From Dipylidium caninum (Eukaryota; Platyhelminthes; Cestoda; Cyclophyllidea; Dipylidiidae), in the NCBI GenBank assembly GCA_017562135.1, contig QEYB01001389.1, positions 1-64,000 of the forward strand: a stretch of 64,000 nt of DNA, read 5' to 3'. Both the position numbers and the translations under genes were made by a program. Positions 22,701-34,700 of the stretch are shown here, piece after piece (positions within the stretch are counted from its first letter, which is position 1; each line of letters begins with the position of its first letter). The notes under the pieces are model-generated. The model saw only the letters and a program-made list of their open reading frames with translations. It was not told the origin of the DNA and searched no databases.

Positions 22701-25700
22701 GGCACAGGCACTTGCACCACCTTCTGCTCCAAATCCACGCCTGTCACGATGGCCGTGTCCAAGACCTCAGGCTTCTCCACTTCGCCCGTGATCACGCCTT
22801 CATAACGCAGATGATACGGCGTCTGCGTCACACCATAGCGTATCGCCACCGGGCTTGGCTTCACCTCACCGGTGGGCCGACTTCACAACCACTGTACTCT
22901 CCTCCTTTATCACAGGCATCGCCTCCTCCACCACCGCTGTCTCCGTTCCTCTGTTCACGCCACCAGGCACTGCTTCCACCCCAGCATCCTGACGTCTGCA
23001 ACCACCCGCGTCTTCGTCTTCGTCATTGACGACACCGTTGTTTCAACCTCGGCCTTGGGCGCCGCCACACTCACATCCGACGCCACAGGTCTCGCCACAC
23101 CCGACACCATCTCGAAGGATGAACCGCTTCCTGGGTCACCGAGGTCACTGTGGTGAGTATTTCGGCATGAGGCACTTGTGCAGGTGGCATCGAGTGCACC
23201 ACAGTCGGTGCCGCTGCCTCGATCAGCACCTCCGTCATCGTCGCTGTCGACGCGAGTGTCGGACGGGCCACCTCGCTCGAGGTAATGGTCACTCCCTTCG
23301 GCACGTCCACTTCGCCGGTAATCACACCCTCATAGTGCGGGCGATACCGCGTCTGCGTCGCACCATAGCGTATCGCCACCGGGCTCGTCTTCACCTCCAC
23401 CGGTGGGGCCGACTTCACAACCACTGTACTCTCCTCCTTTATCACAGGCATCGCCTCCTCCACCACCGCTGTCTCCGTTCCTCTGTTCACGCCACCAGGC
23501 ACTGCTTCCACCCCAGCATCCCTGACGTCTGCAACCACCCGCGTCTTCGTCTTCGTCATTGACGACACCGTTGTTTGAACCTCGGCCTTGGGCGCCGCCA
23601 CACTCACATCCGACGCCACAGGTCTCGCCACACCCGACACCATCTCGACAGGATGAACCGCTTCCTGGGTCAACCGAGGTCACTGTGGTGAGTATTACGG
23701 CATGAGGCACTTGTGCAGGTGGCATCGAGTGCACCACAGTCGGTGCCGCTGCCTCGAACAGCACCTCCGTCATCGTCGCTGTCGACGCGAGTGTCGGACG
23801 GGCCACCTCGCTCGAGGTAATGGTCACTCCCTTCGGCACGTCCACTTCGCCGTAATCACACCCTCATAGTGCGGGCGATACCGCGTCTGCGTCGCACCAT
23901 AGCGTATCGCCACCGGGCTTGGCTTCACCTCCACCGGTGGGGCCGACTTCACAACCACTGTACTCTCCTCCTTTATCACAGGCATCGCCTCCTCCACCAC
24001 CGCTGTCTCCGTTCCTCTGTTCACGCCACCAGGCACTGCTTCCACGGCAGCATCCCTGACGTCTGCAACCACCCGCGTCTTCGTCTTCGTCATTGACGAC
24101 ACCGCTGTTTGAACCTCGGCCTTGGGCGCCGCCACACCACATCCGACGCCACAGGTCTCGCCACACCCGACACCATCTCGACAGGGATGAACCGCTTCCT
24201 GGGTCACCGAGGTCACTGTGGTGAGTATTTCGGCATGAGGCACTTGTGCAGGTGGCATCGAGTGCACCACAGTCGGTGCCGCTGCCTCGATCAGCACCTC
24301 CGTCATCGTCGCTGTCGACGCGAGTGTCGGACGGGCCACCTCGCTCGAGGTAATGGTCACTCCCTTCGGCACGTCCACGACATGCGACACAGTCTCCACT
24401 TTCTCCGTCGACAGGGCCACTTGTGTATCTGCGTTTCTCGTCGCTGGCTTCGTTACAACGACCTGTTCAATCTCTGCTTTACCCACAGCTTGCACTTCGA
24501 CTGTTCGCAGGAGGGCCTTCGTCGGCGCCATCTCTCCCGTCACAACCATGTGATGTGCAGGCACGTAGGTGACCTGCGCTTTAGCTGTGGAGAGGACAAC
24601 CTTCGCGGGCACAGGCACTTGCACCACCTTCTGCTCCAAATCCACGCCTTCACGATGGCCGTGTCCACGACCTCAGGCTTCTCCACTTCGCCCGTGATCA
24701 CGCCTTCATAACGCAGATGATACGGCGTCTGCCGTCACACCATAGCGTATTGCCACCGGGCTTGGCTTCACCTCAACCGGTGGGGCCGACTTCACAACCA
24801 CTGTACTCTCCTCCTTTATCACAGGCATCGCCTCCTCCACCACCGCTGTCTCCGTTCCTCTGTTCACGCCACCAGGCACTGCTTCCACCCCAGCATCCCT
24901 GACGTCTGCAACCACCCGCGTCTTCGTCTTCGTCATTGACGACACCGTTGTTTGAACCTCGGCCTTGGGCGCCGCGACACTCACATCCGACGCCACTGGT
25001 CTCGCCACACCCGACACCATCTCCACAGGATGAACCGCTTCCTGGGTCACCGAGGTCACTGTGGTGAGTATTTCGGCATGAGGCACTTGTGCAGGTGGCA
25101 TCGAGTGCACCACAGTCGGTGCCGCTGCCTCGATCAGCTTCTCCGTCATCGTCGCTGTCGACGTGAGTGTCGGACGGGCCACCTCGCTCGAGGAAATGGT
25201 CACTCCCTTCGGCACGTCCACTTCGCCCGTGATCACACCCTCATAGTGCGGGTGATGCCGCGTCTCCGTCACACCATAGCGTATTGCCACCGGGGTTGGC
25301 TTCACCTCAACCGGTGGGGCCGACTTCACAACCACTGTACTCTCCTCCTTTATCACAGGCATCGCCTCCTCCACCACCACTGTCTCCGTTCCTCTGTTCA
25401 CACCACCGGGCACTGCTTCCACGCAGCATCGCTGACGTCTGCAACCACCCTCGTCTTCGTCTTCGTCATTGACGACACCGCTGTTTCAACCTCGGCCTTG
25501 GGCGCCGCCACACCACATCCGACGCCACTGGTCTCGCCACACCCGACACCATCTCGACAGGATGAACCGCTTCCTGGGTCACCGAGGTCACTGTGGTGAG
25601 TATTTCGGCATGAGGCACTTGTGCAGGTGGCATCGAGTGCACCACAGTCGGTGCCGCTGCCTCGATCAGCTTCTCCGTCATCGTCGCTGTCGACGCGAGT

Positions 25701-28700
25701 GTCGGACGGGCCACCTCGCTCGAGGTAAATGGTCACTCCCTTCGGCACGTCCACGACATGCCACAGTCTCCACTTCCTCCGTCGACAGGGCCACTTGCGT
25801 ATCTGCGTTTCTCGTCGCTGGCTTCGTTACAACGACACTGTTCCAATCTCTGCTTTACCCACAGCTTGCACTTCGACTGTTCGCAGGAGGGCCTTCGTCG
25901 GCGCCATCTCTCCCGTCACAACCATGTGATGTGCAGGCACGTAGGTGACCTGCGCTTTAGCTGTGGAGAGGACAACTTTCGCGGGCACAGGCACTTGCAC
26001 CACCTTCTGCTCCAAATCCACGCTGTCACGATGGCCGTGTCCACGACCTCAGGCTTCTCCACTTCGCCCGTGATCACGCCTCATAACGCAGATGATACGG
26101 CGTCTGCGTCACACCATAGCGTATCGCCACCGGGGTTGGCTTCACCTCAACCGGTGGGGCCGACTTCACAACCACTGTACTCTCCTCCTTTATCACAGGC
26201 ATCGCCTCCTCCACCACCACTGTCTCCGTTCCTCTGTTCACGCCACCAGGCACTGCTTCCACGGCAGCATCCTGACGTCTGCAACCACCCGTCTTCGTCT
26301 TCGTCATTGACGACACCGTTGTTTTGAACCTCGCCTTGGGCGCCGCCACACTCCACATCCGACGCCACTGGTCTCGCCACACCCGACACCATCTCCAAGG
26401 ATGAACCGCTTCCTGGGTCACCGAGGTCACTGTGGTGAGTATTTCGGCATGAGGCACTTGTGCAGGTGGCATCGAGTGCACCACAGTCGGTGCCGCTGCC
26501 TCGATCAGCCTCCGTCATCGTCGCTGTCGACGCGAGTGTCGGACGGGCCACCTCGCTCGAGGTAATGGTCACTCCCTTCGGCACGTCCACGACATGCCAC
26601 AGTCTCCACTTTCTCCGTCGACGGGGCACTTGCGTATGCGCGTTTCTCGTCACTGGCTTCGTTACAACGACTTGTTCCAATCTCTGCTTTACCCACAGCT
26701 TGCACTTCGACTGTTCGCAGGAGGGCCTTTCGTCGGCGCCATCTCTCCCGTCACAACCATGTGATGTGCAGGCACGTAGGTGACCTGCGCTTTAGCCGTG
26801 GAGAGGACAACTTTCGCGGGCACCGGCACTGCACCACCTTCTGCTCCAAATCCACGCCTTCACGATGGCCGTGTCCAAGACCTCAGGCTTCTCCACTTCG
26901 CCCGTGATCACGCCCTCATAACGCAGATGATACGGCGTCTGCGTCACACCATAGCGTATTGCCACCGGGGTTGGCTTCACCTCAACCGGTGGGCCGACTT
27001 CACAACCACTGTACTCTCCTCCTTTATCACAGGCATCGCCTCCTCCACCACCACTGTCTCCGTTCCTCTGTTCACACCACCGGGCACTGCTTCCACGGCA
27101 GCATCCTGACGTCTGCAACCACCCTCGTCTTCGTCTTCGTCATTGACGACACCGCTTGTTTCAACCTCAGCCTTGGGCGCCGCGACACCCACATCCGACG
27201 GCACTGGTCTCGCCACACCCGACACCATCTCCACAGGATGAACCGCTTCCTGGGTCACCGAGGTCACTGTGGTGAGTATTTCGGCATGAGGCACTTGTGC
27301 AGGTGGCATCGAGTGCACCACAGTCGGTGCCGCTGCCTCGATCAGCTTCTCCGTCATCGTCGCTGTCGACGTGAGTGTCGGACGGGCCACCTCGCTCGAG
27401 GAAATGGTCACTCCCTTCGGCACGTCCACGACATGCCACGCAGTCTCCACTTCCTCCGTCGACGGGGCCACTTGCGTATGCGCGTTTCTCGTCACTGGCT
27501 TCGTTACAACAACTTGTTCCATCTCTGCTTTACCCACAGCTTGCACTTCGACTGTTCGCAGGAGGGCCTTCGTCGGCGCCATCTCTCCCGTCACAACCAT
27601 GTGATGTGCAGGCACGTAGGTGACCTGCGCTTTAGCCGTGGAGAGGACAACTTTCGCGGGCACCGGCACTTGCACCACCTTCTGCTCCAAATCCACGCTT
27701 GACACGATGGCCGTGTCCAAGACCTCAGGCTTCTCCACTTCGCCCGTGATCACGCCCTCATAACGCAGATGATACGGCGTCTCCGTCACACCATAGCGTA
27801 TTGCCACCGGGGTTGGCTTCACCTCAACCGGTGGGGCCGACTTCACAACCACTGTACTCTCCTCCTTTATCACAGGCATCGCCTCCTCCACCACCACTGT
27901 CTCCGTTCCTCTGTTCACACCACCGGGCACTGCTTCCACGGCAGCATCGCTGACGTCTGCAACCACCCGTCTTCGTCTTCGTCATTGACGACACCGCTGT
28001 TTCAACCTCAGCCTTGGGCGCCGCGACACCCACATCCGACGGCCACTGGTCTCGCCACACCCGACACCATCTCCACAGGATGAACCGCTTCCTGGGTCAC
28101 CGAGGTCACTGTGGTGAGTATTTCGGCATGAGGCACTTGTGCAGGTGGCATCGAGTGCACCACAGTCGGTGCCGCTGCCTCGATCAGCTTCTCCGTCATC
28201 GTCGCTGTCGACGTGAGTGTCGGACGGGCCACCTCGCTCGAGGAAATGGTCACTCCCTTCGGCACGTCCACTTCGCCCGTGATCACACCCTCATAGTGCG
28301 GGTGATGCCGCGTCTCCGTCACACCATAGCGTATTGCCACCGGGGTTGGCTTCACCTCAACCGGTGGGGCCGACTTCACAACCACTGTACTCTCCTCCTT
28401 TATCACAGGCATCGCCTCCTCCACCACCACTGTCTCCGTTCCTCTGTTCACACCACCGGGCACTGCTTCCACGGCAGCATCGCTGACGTCTGCAACCACC
28501 CTCGTCTTCGTCTTCGTCATTGACGACACCGCTGTTTCAACCTCAGCCTTGGGCGCCGCGACACCCACATCCGACGGCACTGGTCTCGCCACACCCGACA
28601 CCATCTCCACAGGATGAACCGCTTCCTGGGTCACCGAGGTCACTGTGGTGAGTATTTCGGCATGAGGCACTTGTGCAGGTGGCATCGAGTGCACCACAGT

Positions 28701-31700
28701 CGGTGCCGCTGCCTCGATCAGCTTCTCCGTCATCGTCGCTGTCGACGTGAGTGTCGGACGGGCCACCTCGCTCGAGGAAATGGTCACTCCCTTCGGCACG
28801 TCCACGACATGCCACGCAGTCTCCACTTCCTCCGTCGACGGGGCCACTTGCGTATGCGCGTTTCTCGTCACTGGCTTCGTTACAACAACTTGTTCCATCT
28901 CTGCTTTACCCACAGCTTGCACTTCGACTGTTCGCAGGAGGGCCTTCGTCGGCGCCATCTCTCCCGTCACAACCATGTGATGTGCAGGCACGTAGGTGAC
29001 CTGCGCTTTAGCCGTGGAGAGGACAACTTTCGCGGGCACCGGCACTTGCACCACCTTCTGCTCCAAATCCACGCTTGACACGATGGCCGTGTCCAAGACC
29101 TCAGGCTTCTCCACTTCGCCCGTGATCACGCCCTCATAACGCAAATGATACGGCGTCTCCGTCACACCATAGCGTATTGCCACCGGGGTTGGCTTCACCT
29201 CAACCGGTGGGGCCGACTTCACAACCACTGTACTCTCCTCCTTTATCACAGGCATCGCCTCCTCCACCACCACTGTCTCCGTTCCTCTGTTCACACCACC
29301 GGGCACTGCTTCCACGGCAGCATCGCTGACGTCTGCAACCACCCTCGTCTTCGTCTTCGTCATTGACGACACCGCTGTTTCAACCTCAGCCTTGGGCGCC
29401 GCGACACCCACATCCGACGGCACTGGTCTCGCCACACCCGACACCATCTCCACAGGATGAACCGCTTCCTGGGTCACCGAGGTCACTGTGGTGAGTATTT
29501 CGGCATGAGGCACTTGTGCAGGTGGCATCGAGTGCACCACAGTCGGTGCCGCTGCCTCGATCAGCTTCTCCGTCATCGTCGCTGTCGACGTGAGTGTCGG
29601 ACGGGGCCACCTCGCTCGAGGAAATGGTCACTCCCTTCGGCACGTCCACGACATGCGACGCAGTCTCCACTTCCTCCGTCGACGGGCCACTTGCGTATGC
29701 TGCGTTTCTCGTCACTGGCTTCGTTACAACAACTTGTTCCTAATCTCTGCTTTACCCCACAGCTTGCACTTCGACTGTTCGCAGGAGGGCCTTCGTCGGC
29801 GCCATCTCTCCCGTCACAACCATGTGATGTGCAGGCACGTAGGTGACCTGCGCTTTAGCCGTGGAGAGGACAACCTTTCGCGGGCACCGGCACTTGCACC
29901 ACCTTCTGCTCCAAATCCACGCTTGTCACGATGGCCGTGTCCAATGACCTCAGGCTTCTCTCACTTCGCCCGTGATCACGCCCTCATAACGCAGATGATA
30001 CGGCGTCTCCGTCACACCATAGCGTATCGCCACCGGGCTTGGCTTCACCTCAACCGGTGGGGCCGACTTCACAACCACTGTACTCTCCTCCTTTATCACA
30101 GGCATCGCCTCCTCCACCACCCGCTGTCTCCGTTCCTCTGTTCACGCCACCAGGCACTGCTTCCACCCCAGCATCGCCTGACGTCTGCAACCACCCTCGT
30201 CTTCGTCTTCGTCATTTGACGACACCGTGTTTCAAAAAAAAAAAAAAACCTCAGCCTTGGGCCGCCGCCACACCCACATCCGACGGCCACTTGGTCTCGC
30301 CACACCCGACACCCATCTCCACAGGGATGAACCGCTTCCTGGTCACCGAAAGGTCACTGTGGTGAGTATTTCGGCATGAGGCACTTGTGCAGGTGGCATC
30401 GAGTGCACCCACAGTCGGTTGCCGCTGCCTCGATCAGCTTCTCCGTCATCGTCGCTGTCGACGGAGTGTCGGACGGGCCACCTCGCTCGAGGAAATGGTC
30501 CCACTTCCCTTCGGCACGTCCACTTCGCCCGTGATCAACCCTCATAGTGCGGGTGATGCCGCGCGTCTCCGTCACACCATAGCGTATTTCGCCACCGGGG
30601 TTGGCCTTCACCTCAACGGGTGGGGCCGACTTCACAACCACTGTACTCTCCTCCTTTATCACAGCATCGCCTCGCTCCACCACCACTGTCTCCGTTCCTC
30701 TGTTCACACCACGGGGCACTGCTTCCCACGGCAGCATCGCTGACGTCTGCAACCACCCTCGTCTTCGTCTTCTCATTGACGGACACCGCTGTTTCAAACC
30801 TCAGCCTTGGGCGCCGCGACACCCACATCCGACGGCATGGGTCTCGCCACACCCGACACCATCTCACAGGATGACCGCTTCCTGGGTCACCGAGTCCACT
30901 GTGTGTGAGTATTTCGGCTATGAGGCACTTGATGCAGGTGGCATCGCACGTGCACACAGTCGGTGCCTGCCTCGATCAAGCTTCTCCGTCATCGTCGCCT
31001 TCGAGTGAGTGTCGGACGGAGAGCCCACCTGCTCACCTCGCTCGAGGAAATCACTCCCTTCGGTCACGTCACCGACATGCCCCGCAGTTCCACTTCCTCC
31101 GTCGACAGGGCCACTTGCGTATGCGCGTTTTCCTCGTCACTGCTGCTTCGTTACAACACAAACTTGTTCCAATCTCTGCTTTACCCACAGCTTGCACTTC
31201 GCGACTGTTCGCAGACCGAGGCCTTTCGTCGGCGCCATCTCTCCCGTCACAAAAACCATGTGATGTGCAGGCACGTAGGTGACCTGCGCTTTTAGCCGTG
31301 GAGAGGACAAACTTCGCGGGCACCGGCCACTTGCACCACCTTCTGCTTCCAAATCCACGCTTGGACACGATGGCCGTGTCCAAGAAGACCTCAGCTTCTC
31401 CACTTCGCCCGTGATCACGCCCTCATAACGCAGATGATACGGCGTCTCCGTCACACCATAGCGTATTGCCACCGGGGTTTGGCTTCACCTCAACCGGTGG
31501 GGCCGACTTCACAACCACTGTACTCTCCTCCTTATCACAGGCATCGCCTCCTCCACCACCACTGTCTCCGTTCCTCTGTTCACCACCCACCGGGCACTGC
31601 TTTCCACGGCAGCATCGCTGACGTCTGCAACCACCCTCGTCTTCGTCTTCGTCATTGACGACACCGCTGTTTCAACCTCAGCCTTGGGCGCCGCGACACC

Positions 31701-34700
31701 CACATCCGACGGCACTGGTCTCGCCACACCCGACACCATCTCCACAGGATGAACCGCTTCCTGGGTCACGAGGTCACTGTGGTGAGTATTCGGCATGAGG
31801 CACTTGTGCAGGTGGCATCGAGTTGCACCACAGTCGGTGCCGCTGCCTCGATCAGCTTTCTCCGTCATCGTCGCTGTCCGACGTGAGTGTCGGACGGGCC
31901 ACCTCGCTCGAGGAAATGGTCACTCCCTTCGGCACGTCCACGACATGCCACGCAGTCTCCACTTCCTCCGTCGACGGGGCCACTTGCGTATGCGCGTTTC
32001 TCGTCACTGGCTTCGTTACAACAACTTGTTCCATCTCTGCTTTACCCACAGCTTGCACTTCGACTGTTCGCAGGAGGGCCTTCGTCGGCGCCATCTCTCC
32101 CGTCACAACCATGTGATGTGCAGGCACGTAGGTGACCTGCGCTTTAGCCGTGGAGAGGACAACTTTCGCGGGCACCGGCACTTGCACCACCTTCTGCTCC
32201 AAATCCACGCTTGACACGATGGCCGTGTCCAAGACCTCAGGCTTCTCCACTTCGCCCGTGATCACGCCCTCATAACGCAGATGATACGGCGTCTGCGACA
32301 CGCCCATTTTTACTATCATTTCTTCGCTCTTCGTTTCCGTCGGCGGGGCCGCCATGTGCACTTCTCTTGCCGCCTTTTCCTCTACGATCAGGTTTGTTGG
32401 TGCATCCATCACACCGTATTCTGTCCACGCGTCTACACCGCTTGTCGAAGGTTCTGTACTCATACCAGTGGCCTGTGTGCCAACTCGAGGCCCTGGTGTG
32501 GTTTGCGCCGAGGATACAGATGTAATAATTCGCTTACTTGTTACCATAACACCGCCCTCACTGGTTGCAGGAGCTCCAATGCTGGACGTGACTTCAGACG
32601 GTTGTGCGGCTTCATGAGTGAGGGATGTGACGGTGGTGAGTACCTCAAGATGAGGCAGTAGAGGGGGTGGCATCGAGTGCACCACAGTCGGTGCCACTGC
32701 CTCAATCAGCTTCTCCGTCATGGTCGCTGTCGCAAGTGAGTGTCGGACGGGCCACCTCGCTCGAGGAAATGGTCACTCCCTTCGGCACGTCCACTTCGCC
32801 CGTGATCACACCCTCATAGTGCGGGTGATGCCGCGTCTCCGTCACACCATAGCGTATTGCCACCGGGGTTGGCTTCACCTCAACCGGTGGGGCCGACTTC
32901 ACAACCACTGTACTCTCCTCCTTTATCACAGGCATCGCCTCCTCCACCACCACTGTCTCCGTTCCTCTGTTCACACCACCGGGCACTGCTTCCACGGCAG
33001 CATCGCTGACGTCTGCAACCACCCTCGGTCTTCGTTCTTCGGTCATTGACGACACCGCTGTTTCAACCTCAGCCTTGGGCGCCGCGACACCCACATCCGA
33101 CGGCACTGCTCGCCACACCCGACACCATCTCCACAGGATGAACCGCTTCCTGGGTCACCGAGGTCACTGTGGTGAGTAATTTCGGCATGAGGCACTTGTG
33201 CAGGTGGCATCGAGTGCACCACAGTCGGTGCCGCTGCCTCGATCAGCTTCTCCGTCATCGTCGCTGTCGACGTGAGTGTCGGAGGGGCCACCTCGCTCGA
33301 GGAAATGGTCACTCCCTTCGGCACGTCCACGACATGCCACGCAGTCTCCACTTCCGCCGTCGACGGGGCCACTTGCGTATGCGCGTTTCTCGTCACTGGC
33401 TTCGTTACAACGACTTGTTCAATCTCTGCTTTACCCATAGCTCGCACTTCAACTGGTTCTTCCTTTTTCATTTCCCTTTCCTCATCGATTTTGCTGCCTT
33501 CATGCTCCGGTTTTAGTACGTGTGACTTGTCAACTTTTACTTGTCCCGTTTTAGATACTAATTTTTTATGTCTTGGGATGGTTTCAGAAATTTCTTCCGT
33601 CGATGTTGCTCGGTTTTCTGAAACCGCACTTTGATATTCGTATGATATTTCATAGAGGGAATAGTCTGTCTGTGCACATGAATCGTTTGTTGCTGTTGCG
33701 CCGACGAATTTTGCTGCAGCATTGTACAATGTCTGTTCTATATCGATTTGTGCTCTTCCAATACGCATTCTAGTGGCTAAAATCTGTTTTTCGCGGACAA
33801 TTTCATGGCGAGATTCCTGCGAGGTCTGCGTGTCAGTATGCTTTAAATGTGTGGTAGGCACTGGTTTAATAGGTGGGGCCGACTTCACAACCACTGTACT
33901 CTCCTCCTTTATCACAGGCATCGCCTCCTCCACCACCACTGTCTCCGTTCCTCTGTTCACACCACCGGGCACTGCTTCCACGGCAGCATCGCTGACGTCT
34001 GCAACCACCCTCGTCTTCGTCTTCGTCATTGACGACACCGCTGTTTCAACCTCAGCCTTGGGCGCCGCGACACCCACATCCGACGGCACTGGTCTCGCCA
34101 CACCCGACACCATCTCCACAGGATGAACCGCTTCCTGGGTCACCGAGGTCACTGTGGTGAGTATTTCGGCATGAGGCACTTGTGCAGGTGGCATCGAGTG
34201 CACCACAGTCGGTGCCGCTGCCTCGATCAGCTTCTCCGTCATCGTCGCTGTCGACGTGAGTGTCGGATAGATTAACCCACTTGAAGTGATCTTTATCCCC
34301 TGAGGCTTGTCTCCTTCGCCTGTGATCACGCCTTCATAGTGCGGGTGATACCGCGTCTGCGACAGACCTATTTTAACCATCGGTGGTGCCGTGTGCACTG
34401 CGGTTGCTGGCTTTGCCTCTACGATTAGTTGTGTTTGTGCATCGGCTACAACAACTTCTGTCCAAGCGTCTACGCTGGTGGCCATATGTTCGGTGTTCAT
34501 ACCAATGGCTTGTGTGTTAACCCGAGGCACCACTGTATCCTGGGCCTTCTCTTCCAGTTCTGCCGCTGTCATGACTGTTTTATCTAAAAATTGCGGCTTC
34601 TTAATTTGAGTAGTGACACGGCTTTCGTAGCGATCGTGGTCGGGCGTCTGAGTCAAGCCATATTTTACTGTCATTATCGTTGTCGGTTTTTCAGTTGGTG

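Noticed and set aside
30234..30248. Poly-A tail of a retroposed element
   Set aside because: No target-site duplication or foreign sequence adjoins it; the flanks are ordinary array sequence with many other small errors.
21340..33120. Gene A as a decayed pseudogene
   Set aside because: Unique coding ends and all splice sites are intact, frame breaks cluster in repeats, and net frame is kept. Assembly error is the simpler reading, though not proven.
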